Assembly: GCF_014874065.1 (NCBI RefSeq)
Contig: NZ_JADBEE010000002.1
Span: forward strand, 558,001-622,000
Source: Nesterenkonia halotolerans
GTDB taxonomy: Bacteria > Actinomycetota > Actinomycetes > Actinomycetales > Micrococcaceae
Reading direction: 5' to 3'
Length of the DNA: 64,000 nt
Shown here: positions 7,066-15,328 of the stretch, in pieces
How positions within the stretch are numbered: position 1 is the stretch's first letter
Layout of the letters: every line of letters starts with the position of its first letter
Notes under the pieces: generated by a model
The model's database searches: none
Told to the model about the DNA's origin: nothing
The model's input: the letters and a program-made list of their open reading frames with translations, nothing else
Position numbers and translations under genes: made by a program

Positions 7066-10000
7066 GTGAGCAAAGAACCAGCCGCTGAGGAGTCGGGCCG
7101 CCCGCCCGAGAATGAGGCCGCGGACCCCGTGGTCGAGCAGCAGCGCCCAGACACCCCCGACGACGACGCCCGCCCCGGTTCCGCAGAGCCTGCGGTGACG
7201 CAGGGTTCCAGTGAGGTCAATGGTGCGGCCCCGCGGGGTGGTGCTTCAGGTTCGGCCGATGCGGCTGGCTCATCCGGCTCTGCTGGCTCGCCGGGTTCAC
7301 CTGATTCGCCCAGCTCGCCGGATTCTCCCGATTCGCCAAGCTCTCCTGGGTCACCTTCCTCGGCAAACTCGGCCGATTCCGCCGGGTCAGCGCCGTCGGC
7401 TGACTCCGCCGGCTCTCCGGACGCCTCCCAGCCGGAAGCCGAGGACACCGACGTCGCCGATGACGCGGAGACTGATGACACGGAGACCGCCGCCACCTCC
7501 GATGGCCGCGACCCGGTCGCCGCCTGGCTGGAATCCGTGGGCTCGGGCACCGAGAACGACACCATGCTGCGCTTCGCCCCCAGCCAGCACAACGCGATCG
7601 ATCTCACCGACGCCAACTCCTCCGGCATGATGCAGCTCATGGCAGGCCGCAAGACCCGGCTCTCCACACTGCTCAATGACCCCGCAGCCTTCACCGTGGG
7701 CAAACAGGCCGCCCAGGGCATCCGCTCCAAGACCCGCGAGATGTCCGAGGAACGCGGGATCGACGTTGGTTTCCTCGCGGCCGGCATCGCGAGCTGGACC
7801 GAGGACGCCGGCAGCGGCCCCTCGGGGGAGCAGTTCACCGAAGACTTCACCGCGCCGGTGATGCTGGTCCCGATCACGCTGCGCCCCCGTGAGGAGGGCA
7901 GCGGCGACTTCGAGATCCAGTTCAGCGCCCCCGCGAGGCTCAACCCTGCGCTCATCCGGCACCTCGCCGCCCGGCACAGCACCCACCTGGACCCGGTCGA
8001 GTTCCACAACACCGGCTACGTCACCGCCCGCTTCGATCCCAACCGTCCCGCGGACATGCTCGCGCGCATCGCGGGGGAGGTTCCGTCGCTGGGCTCGGTG
8101 CAGGTGTGGCGCCAGCTCTACGTCTCCACCTTCGCTGACCTGACCTTCCTGGGTGACCCCACCGGGCTGGAGCTCGATCACCCGGTCATCCACGCCATGG
8201 CCTCGGGCAAGCAGCTGGGCCAGACCCGCGCCGTGCGCGCCCTGATGGACCTGCCGCCGGTGGACGAGCGCGAACCGCGCGACGAACGCCTCGTGGCCGA
8301 CGCCGACCCGCACCAGCAGGCTGCCCTGGACGCGATCCTCGCCGGGCAGTCCACCGTCGTCTCCGCTCCTGCCGGGACGGGTCAGACCCAGACCGCCATC
8401 AACGCGGCCGCTGGCCTCGCCTGGCAGGGCAAGCGGGTGCTGGTGCTGGCAGAGCGCACCGCCACTCTCGAGCAGTTCAAGGACCGGCTCTCCGAGGTCC
8501 ACCTGGGCACCCTGGCCGGAAACATCTCCGCCGCCGCCACCCCGGAGGAGATCCGCGACCAGCTCATCCGCGCGATCCGCCGCGCCGAGCGCGCGGAGCC
8601 CCCGCGACTGACCGCGCTGCACACCCGGCTCAAGACCAGCCGCCACCAGCTGGTGGATCACGTGAAGTCGCTGCACAACGTGCGCCGCCGCTGGGACTGC
8701 TCGCCCTACCAGGCCATGCAGGCCCTTGCCGCGCTGACCAGCCTGAACCCCGCGCCGTCGACCTCTGTCCGGCTCAAGCGCTCGGTGTTGGACAACACCG
8801 TGGACCGCAGCCAGATCACCGTGAAGCTCAAGCGCGCCGCCGAGCTCGGCGCCTTCTCCGCCGAGACCCGGGACAGCCCCTGGTACAACGCCCGGCTGTC
8901 CAACCGGCAGGAGACCCGGGACGCGATGGCCCTGGTCAAGGAGCTGCGCGATGACCTGCCGCAGCTGCGTCGGATGATGGTCTCGGCCTGCCAGGCCGCC
9001 GGCATCACCCCCGGAGACACCTTCAACGACTGGAACCGCCAGGTGGTGCTCTTCCAGCGCGTGCAGGAATCGCTGGGCAAGTTCACCCACGACGTCTACG
9101 CCCGCGCGGTTGATGACCTGATCGCCGCCACGGCTCCGGGCTGGTGGCGCCGACAGAACAACGTGGAGATGACCTCGGTGACCCGCTCGCGACTGCGCCG
9201 GGTGGCCAAGGAGTACGTGCGGCCTTCCGTGGCCATCGGGGACCTGCATTCCTCGCTGATCGAGGTGCAGAGCGAGCGCGAGGAGTGGTCCGAGTGGTCC
9301 ATCTCCGGCTCCGCGCCCAAGGTGCCCCACCGGGTGGACCGGCTCACCAACACCTTCGGTGAGGTGCAGGGTCGGCTGCAGCGCCTCGATGAGGTGCTGG
9401 AGACCGGATCCCTGGCGGACATGCCGATCGAGAAGCTGCTCGAGACCGTGGAGACCCTCGCCGGGGATGAGAAGCCGCTCGAGACGCTGCCCGAGCGCAC
9501 GCTGCTGGGCGAGCAGCTGCGCGAACAGGGCTTCCGCGACCTCATGGAGGACTTCTCCGCGCGGGAGATCAGCGCGAATGTGGTCGCCGACGAGCTCGAG
9601 CTCTCCTGGTGGCAGTCCGCGCTGGAGGCGATGATCTCCGGGGACGACTATCTGGCGATGACCACCGGGGAGAACCTGCGCAGCATCGAGGAGACCTTCC
9701 GCGAGGCCGACGCCGGGCATCTTGAGACCAGCGCGCACCGGTTGGGCCACGCCCTGTCCGTGCGCTGGAAGTCCGCCGTAGAGGCGCATCCGCAGGCCGC
9801 GAGCCGGCTGCGTGAGCTGCTGCGCAACGCGGCGCCCACCATCGAGGGCCTGGAAGCGATCAACCCCAAGCTGACCCAGCCGCTGGTGCCGATCTGGACG
9901 ACCTCCCCGCTCGGCCTGGGGGAGCAGTTCCCGTCGGACTACAAGGCCGACGCCGTGATCCTGCTCGACGCCGAGTCCCTCGCCGTGCCCACGGCGCTGA

Positions 10001-11343
10001 ACGCGATCACCCGCGCAGGCCAGGTGGTGGCCTTCGGTGACCCGGTGGCCGGCTCGCCGACTCCGTTCCACGTCTCTGCCGATCCGGTCGCGCGTGAGAC
10101 CGAACAGCACCGCCCGGCGTCGATCTACGCCGAGCTGGCAGCCGTGCTGCCGCTCTACGCGCTGCGCCAGGTCCACCGCGGGGTGGATCAGGAGCTCACC
10201 GGGCTGCTCTCCACCGCGCTCTACGACGGCGAGCTCACCCGCCTGCCCGACGCCGCGCAGCTGACCGGGCAGAACCGCCGGTTCACCGTGGAGCACGTGG
10301 CCGGGGTGCCGGCCGGATACCGCGACGCCGTGGAATCACCCACCGGCGAGGTCAACCGGGTGGTGGACATGGTCTTCGAGCACGTCAGGTCCCGGCGCAG
10401 CTCCTCGCTGGCCGTGATCACCGGCTCGGAGTGGCATGCTCGACGGGTCGCCGACGCGATCCGGCTGAACCTGGCGAACCACGCTTGGGCCAAGCCCTTC
10501 TTCGCCGACGGCGCTCACGGCGAGAGCTTCGTGGTGGCGCCGGTGGAGCGCGCCGCCGGGCTGGTCCGCGACGACGTGATCTTCAGCCTCGGCTTCGGCC
10601 GCTCCGTCAAGGGCGAGGCGGCGACGCACTTCGGGGAGCTCTCGGAGCCGCGGGGCCGCGAGCACTTCGCTGTGGCGGTGACCCGGGCACGGGAGCATCT
10701 GCGCGTGGTGACCTCGCTGAGCAGCGCCGATATGGACCGCCCGGCGCTCACCGAGGGCGCGCGCGAGATCTATGACCTGATCAGGCTGGGCCTGGAGGGT
10801 GCGGGGAACCCGACGGCCTCGGCGCAGCTGACCGATCCGCTGGTGCTGGACCTGGTGGACCGGATCCGCGCTCGCGGTGGACGGGTGGAGGACGGGTTCC
10901 GCGGAACCCTGGACCTCGCTGCGTGCTCGCGCAAGGCCGCGCCGGACACCCCGATGGTCCCGGTGGCGATGGTCTCCGACGGCACCAAGCGCTACGGGGC
11001 AATGTCGGTGCGCGAGCGCTCGCGGCAGCGTCCTAAGGGCTTCGAGGAGCTGGGCTGGAGCTACATGGCGCTCTGGACCATCGAGGTCTTCTCCAACCCG
11101 GTCCGCTGCACCGAAGCGGTGGCCGAGCAGGTCGGCCTGGCCTCCGGTCCGGAGTTCGCCGAATCCGGTCGCATCACCGTGCACACCGCCGGGATCACCC
11201 CACGCGGGCGGCGCTCACGGGAGACCGAGTCCCGCAGCGACGGCATCCGCTTCGGCGGGGCGGCCGATATCCAGGACGAGGATTCGCACCGCAAGTCCAA
11301 GAAGTGGCTCTCGCCGCGGGAGCGCGGGGCATGGAAGGAATAG
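7066..11343 (+). CDS. Large SF1 helicase-like protein with degenerate ATPase motifs and Vsr-like C-terminus
   Basis: A 1425-residue protein. Residues ~1-150 are a low-complexity Ser/Pro/Asp/Gly/Ala tail, with runs such as SPDSPSSPDSPDSPSSPGSP. An SF1-type ATPase core follows. Motif I is SAPAGTGQTQT, with Gln440 where the Walker A Lys should be. The motif II region reads ILLDAESL (968-971) instead of a DEAS/DEAH form. Gly991-Asp992 keep part of motif III, and motif VI is well preserved (AVAVTRAREH, Arg1207/Arg1209). Residues ~1265-1350 (VSDGTKRYGAMSVRERSRQRP, LGWSYMALWTIEVF) resemble the Vsr/MTES_1575-type nuclease domain found at the end of DUF4011-type helicases. The GTG at 7066 is chosen for GGAAGG at 7054-7059. 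A DNA-processing role is likely, but ATP hydrolysis is doubtful. Confidence 0.75.
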   Translation: MSKEPAAEESGRPPENEAADPVVEQQRPDTPDDDARPGSAEPAVTQGSSEVNGAAPRGGASGSADAAGSSGSAGSPGSPDSPSSPDSPDSPSSPGSPSSANSADSAGSAPSADSAGSPDASQPEAEDTDVADDAETDDTETAATSDGRDPVAAWLESVGSGTENDTMLRFAPSQHNAIDLTDANSSGMMQLMAGRKTRLSTLLNDPAAFTVGKQAAQGIRSKTREMSEERGIDVGFLAAGIASWTEDAGSGPSGEQFTEDFTAPVMLVPITLRPREEGSGDFEIQFSAPARLNPALIRHLAARHSTHLDPVEFHNTGYVTARFDPNRPADMLARIAGEVPSLGSVQVWRQLYVSTFADLTFLGDPTGLELDHPVIHAMASGKQLGQTRAVRALMDLPPVDEREPRDERLVADADPHQQAALDAILAGQSTVVSAPAGTGQTQTAINAAAGLAWQGKRVLVLAERTATLEQFKDRLSEVHLGTLAGNISAAATPEEIRDQLIRAIRRAERAEPPRLTALHTRLKTSRHQLVDHVKSLHNVRRRWDCSPYQAMQALAALTSLNPAPSTSVRLKRSVLDNTVDRSQITVKLKRAAELGAFSAETRDSPWYNARLSNRQETRDAMALVKELRDDLPQLRRMMVSACQAAGITPGDTFNDWNRQVVLFQRVQESLGKFTHDVYARAVDDLIAATAPGWWRRQNNVEMTSVTRSRLRRVAKEYVRPSVAIGDLHSSLIEVQSEREEWSEWSISGSAPKVPHRVDRLTNTFGEVQGRLQRLDEVLETGSLADMPIEKLLETVETLAGDEKPLETLPERTLLGEQLREQGFRDLMEDFSAREISANVVADELELSWWQSALEAMISGDDYLAMTTGENLRSIEETFREADAGHLETSAHRLGHALSVRWKSAVEAHPQAASRLRELLRNAAPTIEGLEAINPKLTQPLVPIWTTSPLGLGEQFPSDYKADAVILLDAESLAVPTALNAITRAGQVVAFGDPVAGSPTPFHVSADPVARETEQHRPASIYAELAAVLPLYALRQVHRGVDQELTGLLSTALYDGELTRLPDAAQLTGQNRRFTVEHVAGVPAGYRDAVESPTGEVNRVVDMVFEHVRSRRSSSLAVITGSEWHARRVADAIRLNLANHAWAKPFFADGAHGESFVVAPVERAAGLVRDDVIFSLGFGRSVKGEAATHFGELSEPRGREHFAVAVTRAREHLRVVTSLSSADMDRPALTEGAREIYDLIRLGLEGAGNPTASAQLTDPLVLDLVDRIRARGGRVEDGFRGTLDLAACSRKAAPDTPMVPVAMVSDGTKRYGAMSVRERSRQRPKGFEELGWSYMALWTIEVFSNPVRCTEAVAEQVGLASGPEFAESGRITVHTAGITPRGRRSRETESRSDGIRFGGAADIQDEDSHRKSKKWLSPRERGAWKE
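7255..7425 (+). repeat. Degenerate Ser-Pro/Ser-Ala codon repeats
   Basis: Imperfect 6-9 bp repeats of the type TCNCCNGAT/TCGCC encode the Ser/Pro/Asp/Gly/Ala-rich tail of the helicase-like protein. Such tracts vary in length between strains by slippage and encode disordered protein. Confidence 0.6.
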
Positions 11344-11744
11344 CCGAGGGCGAGGGCTCTGGCGGTTCTGGGCCTATGCGGGGCACTGCGGACTCCGGCG
11401 ATTCTGAAGCTGCCGGGACTTCCGCTGGTCCGGGTGCTTCCGGGGTGAGGCGCAAGGGACGACGCCGCGTGGTCGCCCCGCCCACCTCAGGTCAGTCTCA
11501 CGAGGTCGAGTCCAACTTCTCCGATCCTTTCAGCGTTCAGGACAGCGATGCTGGTTCCGCGGGATCGGCCTCGGGATCGACGCCGGGGTCCGCGCGGGGT
11601 GCTTCGAGGATTGCTTCGCAGGCTGGGAAGACCGGGAAGACGGCGACGTCGGCGACGGCGGATGCTGAGAACTCGGACGCGCAGAAGCGTGCGTTGAGTC
11701 CGCACGAGCAGTGGATCCTCAGCCAGCGCCCGCCGCACTGGTGA
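11331..11744 (+). CDS. Small Gly/Ser-rich protein overlapping the helicase-like gene
   Basis: A 137-residue hydrophilic, probably disordered protein of unknown function. The ATG at 11331 lies inside the last codons of the helicase-like gene (13-base overlap), so translation is probably coupled. Residues 1-40 are Gly/Ser/Glu-rich, 41-55 are basic (VRRKGRRRVVAPP), and the rest is Ser/Ala/Gly-rich. Only the last 17 residues look constrained: ALSPHEQWILSQRPPHW, which I associate with small proteins following this helicase-like gene in Micrococcaceae. The tail may be a docking peptide. No signal peptide or membrane helix is seen. Confidence 0.55.
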   Translation: MEGIAEGEGSGGSGPMRGTADSGDSEAAGTSAGPGASGVRRKGRRRVVAPPTSGQSHEVESNFSDPFSVQDSDAGSAGSASGSTPGSARGASRIASQAGKTGKTATSATADAENSDAQKRALSPHEQWILSQRPPHW

Positions 11745-11930
11745 CAGCGCGCAGGCCCGCTAGGGCTAGGTCCCGGTGCTCTGCGCGCGCGGCGGCCCAT
11801 TGGTGCCCGACTCGCCGATCCTAGGTGTCCAGTTTTCCTCAGGGGCTTGTCACCCAGCGGGGAAGCGGGACTTCTGCACAGTCTCGGGGAGTAGAGGCTG
11901 GCCTGTCTGGGGTGCGGGCATCCTGATCTC

Positions 11931-12911
11931 ATGCCGACGCGTCCAATCCTCGAGGAGTCCTCCGGGCCGTTCCTCCCGCAACGCCCTCGCCGGTCGCGGC
12001 GAACTCCGCAGTCACCCATCGTTGGTCGAGGTACCCCGGCGGGGTCTACGAGGACCGCTCCTCGGGAGCCCAGGCACCAGATACCGCCGCAACGACGTGA
12101 GCTGCGACGCCCAGCCCAGGGCACGTCACCTCCGGGCACGCCGTCTCGGAGCACCCACCCCAGGGGGACGGCGCGTCGAAGCCGCAACAGACCCCCGCGA
12201 GTCAGCCGAAGACTGCACGGCTCTGCGCTTCCCCGATTGCTGCAGCGGTTCCGCATACCGCTTGCAGTGATTCTCGGCCTGGGCGCGGCGGCGGCCGCCC
12301 TGCTCACCAGCGAGGAGGGTCAGCTGGAGACGGCTCTTGCGCTGCGCGTCAACACCGACGTCGCTGCGGGAGAGCGGCTGAGCGCCGGGGTGGTGGAAGA
12401 GGTCTCCGTAGATGAAGCGGCCGTCCCGCGGGGATACAGCGCAGATATCGACCAGGTGCTCGGGCAGCAGGTGGCCGTGCCGCTGCCGGCCGGGGCGCTG
12501 ATTCATCCGAACCAGCTGGTCGGGCCGGGGCTGCTGGCCGGTCAGGACCCGGGCACGGTGGCGGTCCCCGTGCGACCAGCAGATCCCGCGATGATCGGGC
12601 TGCTCACTCCGGGTCAGCGTGTGGACGTCCTCGTCTCTTCCGACACCCCGGAGCGCGGGTCCTCCTCTGAGCCGGTGGCCACCGCGGCACCGGTGCTGTG
12701 GACTCCGAAGGATGAGTCCGAGAACTGGCTGCCGGCCGGCGGAGAGGCGGGGAGCGTGGTGATTCTGGCGGTGGATCTAGCCACCGCAGAGTCGATCGCG
12801 CAGGCTACCCAGGAAGGTCGGCTGCACCTGAGTCTGCGCAGTGCGCGGGTGAGCGGTGCAGAGGCAGGTCCCGCAGACTCGCGTGATTCCTCAGCTGGAG
12901 GAACTCGATGA
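11931..12911 (+). CDS. SAF-domain protein, CpaB/RcpC-like
   Basis: A 326-residue protein. Residues 1-100 are a very Arg/Pro-rich tail, followed by one membrane helix (~103-122, IPLAVILGLGAAAAALL) and an external SAF domain (~125-200: LRVNTDVAAGERLSAGVVEEVSV, AVPLPAGALIHPNQLVG). A C-terminal part resembles CpaB/RcpC proteins of Flp-pilus assembly (VPVRPADPAMIGLLTPGQRVDVLVS, VVILAVDLATAESIAQATQEGRLHLSL). No pilus genes are nearby, so a pilus role is not supported; lone SAF proteins of this kind are common in Micrococcaceae. No Shine-Dalgarno is visible before ATG 11931 and the long basic tail makes the start uncertain. The gene's end overlaps the oppositely oriented fmdB-like gene by 21 bases. 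Confidence 0.7.
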   Translation: MPTRPILEESSGPFLPQRPRRSRRTPQSPIVGRGTPAGSTRTAPREPRHQIPPQRRELRRPAQGTSPPGTPSRSTHPRGTARRSRNRPPRVSRRLHGSALPRLLQRFRIPLAVILGLGAAAAALLTSEEGQLETALALRVNTDVAAGERLSAGVVEEVSVDEAAVPRGYSADIDQVLGQQVAVPLPAGALIHPNQLVGPGLLAGQDPGTVAVPVRPADPAMIGLLTPGQRVDVLVSSDTPERGSSSEPVATAAPVLWTPKDESENWLPAGGEAGSVVILAVDLATAESIAQATQEGRLHLSLRSARVSGAEAGPADSRDSSAGGTR

Positions 12912-13265
12912 GCTGGAGGAACCTGACCCCGAAGCTCCCGAGCTCGAGGAGCCCGCGCCGGAAGTGGCCTTGCTCGGCGCCGAAGATCCCGAAGATCCTG
13001 ATGATCCCGACGAATTCGAGGACCCGCCGGAGGACGAGGAGCCCTCCGAGCTGGAGGTCTTGCTGGACTCCGAACCGGCGCCGGCTGCCGCGCGGGAGTC
13101 GGTGCGGTAGAAGCCGGAGCCCTTGAAGGAGACGCCGACGGAACCGAACTTCTTGCGCAGAGTGCCCTCGCACTCGGGGCACACGGTCAGCGAATCCTCG
13201 CTGAACTTCTGCACGATGTCGAAGGCGTGGCCGCAGTCCTTGCAGGCGTAGGCATAAGTGGGCAT
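12891..13265 (-). CDS. FmdB-family zinc-ribbon protein with long Ser-rich tail
   Basis: A 124-residue protein. Residues 1-55 form the FmdB regulatory zinc ribbon: MPTYAYACKDCGHAFDIVQ and VCPECEGTLRKKFGSVGVSFKGSGFYRTD, giving a CxxC...CxxC site for one zinc. Residues 56-124 are almost pure Ser/Gly/Ala and end in a run of Ser. FmdB proteins are thought to be regulators, but the function in actinobacteria is unsettled. The start ATG 13265 is preceded by GAGGAACTCG. The Ser-rich end overlaps, on the other strand, the last 21 bases of the SAF-domain gene; the tail's opposite strand is a long Glu/Asp/Pro-coding open frame caused by composition only. Confidence 0.85.
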   Translation of the reverse strand: MPTYAYACKDCGHAFDIVQKFSEDSLTVCPECEGTLRKKFGSVGVSFKGSGFYRTDSRAAAGAGSESSKTSSSEGSSSSGGSSNSSGSSGSSGSSAPSKATSGAGSSSSGASGSGSSSSSSSSS

Positions 13266-13291
13266 CGAGTTCCTCAGAGGTAAAAGGTGTC

Positions 13292-13315
13292 GCCCGGCTG
13301 GATAGATCGCCGGGC
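13292..13315 (-). terminator. Weak terminator-like hairpin after the cyclo-ligase gene
   Basis: GCCCGGC and GCCGGGC form a perfect 7-bp stem with a 10-base loop. On the minus strand it is followed six bases later by TTTT. It lies between the cyclo-ligase stop and the fmdB-like start, so it could attenuate read-through into fmdB. Confidence 0.35.
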
Positions 13316-13340
13316 ACCAGGCGTCATTGCTGACAGTCGA

Positions 13341-14012
13341 TTATAAGGGCCCGATCGTGATGGCCCCGCGTTCGGTGACGATGGCGTCCACGCGGAGGTC
13401 GTGCGCCTCGACGGGAAATGAACCGGCGTCGAAGACTTCTTCGGCGTGGACCACCGAGATGAAACGAATAGATGGGAGATCAGCGTGTACTTCTCTGCGG
13501 GCCGAACCGGTCGTCCCAGGCCCAAAGGTCGAGTCATAGAAGCCGCCGCCCTGACCCAGCCGTGCGCCGTCGTGGTCCACGGCGAGTCCCGGAACCAGCA
13601 CCGTGAGCCCGTGAGGATGAAGACCTCGCAGCTCTGCGGTGCTGATCCGCTCCCCGAGGGGCTCCTCCATCGGCAGAACCGCGTGTCGGCGCAGTTCGCT
13701 CTCTGCGGTCCAATGGACCCACTGGAGCTCGCGGAGCCGAGGGTCCTGCTGCTGCGCCGGATCGACCACTGGCAGGAACACCGAACCTCCGCGGAGCAGA
13801 TGCTGGCCGAGGAACGGCCGCACGTCGGGTTCACCCGGAATCGGCAGGTAGCCCGCGACAGCCGAATCTGCCGGAATCTCGCCCACCAGCACCCGCGCCA
13901 CCTCTTCGCCGCGGGCGGCGAGCTCCTGCGCGCTCAGCTGCCGACGGCGGGCGCGCAGCCTCCGCCGCACCGCTGCCTTGGCGTCCTGGGAGGGTGTGGG
14001 GGACGGGGTCAT
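13341..14012 (-). CDS. 5-formyltetrahydrofolate cyclo-ligase
   Basis: A 223-residue enzyme that converts 5-formyl-THF to 5,10-methenyl-THF with ATP, returning the storage folate to one-carbon metabolism. The N-terminal basic helix (AKAAVRRRLRARRRQL) is present. So are VAGYLPIPGEPDVRPFLGQHL, the substrate loop (LVPGLAVDHDGARLGQGGGFYDSTF, the family signature G-x-G-G-G-[FY]-Y-D) and the end FDAGSFPVEAHDLRVDAIVTE. The ATG at 14012 is preferred to an upstream TTG that would overlap the previous gene; it lies 10 bases after that gene's stop. No clear Shine-Dalgarno is seen, so translation may be coupled. It appears to be in a run with the phosphotransferase-fold and mannosyltransferase genes. Confidence 0.93.
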   Translation of the reverse strand: MTPSPTPSQDAKAAVRRRLRARRRQLSAQELAARGEEVARVLVGEIPADSAVAGYLPIPGEPDVRPFLGQHLLRGGSVFLPVVDPAQQQDPRLRELQWVHWTAESELRRHAVLPMEEPLGERISTAELRGLHPHGLTVLVPGLAVDHDGARLGQGGGFYDSTFGPGTTGSARREVHADLPSIRFISVVHAEEVFDAGSFPVEAHDLRVDAIVTERGAITIGPL

Positions 14013-14022
14013 GGAGAGAGTC

Positions 14023-15237
14023 TCAGTGCGGCTGCCGAGCCTGGACAAGATCGGCGCGCAGATGTTCTGCTGCGTCGGCCAGGCTGGGGGAGAAGGTGTA
14101 CTGGCAGCTCAGCCGCAGCAGGGCGCTGTGCTCATAGCTGGCCAGCGCCTGGGCGGAGACGCCATTCCGATAGGCCGTGTCGTTGATCAACTGGGACACC
14201 ACCGAGCGCTGCTGCGCGTCCCACAGCCCACGGATCTCGTTCCATCGTGCGCAGGCGCGCAGCGACCCGAGATCCAGCGCAGGATCGGCCCATCCGGCGG
14301 AGGAGACCTTCAACAGAGCGGGGCCGAGGTCTGCGGACCAGAGCAGATCCTCATCGCGAAGGTGTCGATGAGCGGGAATCAGGCGGCCCTTGGGAAGCTT
14401 CGCCAGTGACTCGCAGGCGGCGTGCACGGCCTCCTGGAAGAGCTCAGCCCCCATGATGTAGGGCCGGGTCTTCTCCTCCCAGCGCTGGAGTCGATCAACC
14501 TCCGCGGCGGCGTCGTGCACTGGGGTGCTCGCGGGAAGTTCGCCTGGGTGCTGGATCGCGGTGGACCAGGCATCGAGTGCCTGGTCCCAGGCCTCTTCCC
14601 ATTGGCTCGGTCCGAAGCGTTCCGGACGGTGCAAAGAGACTCCCGGCAGCGCCTGGAACGTCACCGTGGAGTCGTCTTCGGCGACCATGCGTGGAAGCCG
14701 GAAGGGGCCGGCAAAGGCCTGCGCGTGCCGCATCCCGGCACGCAGCGTCTGCGCCTGGCCGGGAGGGAGGACCACCGTGTAGGTCTCATCTGCGCTGTCG
14801 GAGCGACCCTTGCGACTCCGTGTGCTGTGCCGCACCACCGCGCGCTGGCCTGGTTCGTGGGCGATCACGGTTCCTCCCCGGGCGGCGTCCTGCAGGGCTG
14901 GCAGCTCAGGGTCGGTGCCGTCGGGGAACAGCTCCACGTGTTCGGTCGGTCGGGCTAGATCGGCGCGCTCTTCGATCCAGAACCTGCCCGCACGTCGCGC
15001 GCGGCGGGGCAGATGAGTCCCGGCGGAGGTTTCACTGGTCCGCGAGTCGGTGCCAGCGGCCATACCGGGATCCTCAGAGTCGGCATCGGCGGTCTTCGCG
15101 TACTCATCGGGCACAGAGGCCACTTCGACGACGAGCATCTCGGCCCGGCCCGCGACGGGCCAGGCGCGCTCGACCGACCAGTGGCGGCCCTCCGCGGCGA
15201 GGGTCCGTGACGGCAGCGCAGAGACAGAGAGGGCCAT
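14023..15237 (-). CDS. Phosphotransferase-fold protein with degenerate catalytic loop
   Basis: A 404-residue cytosolic protein with the outline of an aminoglycoside-phosphotransferase/kinase-like fold in its second half: HDAAAEVDRLQRWEEKT, then GRLIPAHRHLRDEDLLW, then KVSSAGWADPALDLGSLRACARW. In active members these places read H-G-D-x-x-x-x-N and D-x-x, with GDPxxDLA after. Here the catalytic Asp and Asn are missing or displaced, so activity is doubtful. The N-terminal half (PSRTLAAEGRHWSVERAWPV, DPELPALQDAARGGTVIAHE) is not recognised. ATG 15237 is preceded by AAGGA. The intact relative at 61124-62419 has all these residues. The two together may reflect an old duplication in this lineage; that is inference. 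Confidence 0.6.
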   Translation of the reverse strand: MALSVSALPSRTLAAEGRHWSVERAWPVAGRAEMLVVEVASVPDEYAKTADADSEDPGMAAGTDSRTSETSAGTHLPRRARRAGRFWIEERADLARPTEHVELFPDGTDPELPALQDAARGGTVIAHEPGQRAVVRHSTRSRKGRSDSADETYTVVLPPGQAQTLRAGMRHAQAFAGPFRLPRMVAEDDSTVTFQALPGVSLHRPERFGPSQWEEAWDQALDAWSTAIQHPGELPASTPVHDAAAEVDRLQRWEEKTRPYIMGAELFQEAVHAACESLAKLPKGRLIPAHRHLRDEDLLWSADLGPALLKVSSAGWADPALDLGSLRACARWNEIRGLWDAQQRSVVSQLINDTAYRNGVSAQALASYEHSALLRLSCQYTFSPSLADAAEHLRADLVQARQPH

Positions 15238-15328
15238 GTTCGAAACATTCCTTGTCGACCGGTTCGGATGAGCCCAGCTTATGCTCCGCCCTCCTCCTCG
15301 TCCCGCCGAACGGCCGGTCAGCCGGAGA

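Noticed and set aside
7387..10296. 969-codon open frame antisense to the helicase-like gene
   Set aside because: It is a GC-skew shadow: Gly/Arg/His/Val-rich without domains, starting and ending arbitrarily inside a gene with normal codon use on the other strand.
11745..11930. Terminator or small RNA between the small overlapping gene and the SAF-domain gene
   Set aside because: No convincing stem-loop with T-run, promoter or conserved ORF could be seen in these 186 bases.
12908..13126. Acidic plus-strand frame with Glu/Asp/Pro repeats after the SAF-domain gene
   Set aside because: It is the complement of the Ser-rich FmdB tail. FmdB has a zinc ribbon and a Shine-Dalgarno; the acidic frame has neither.
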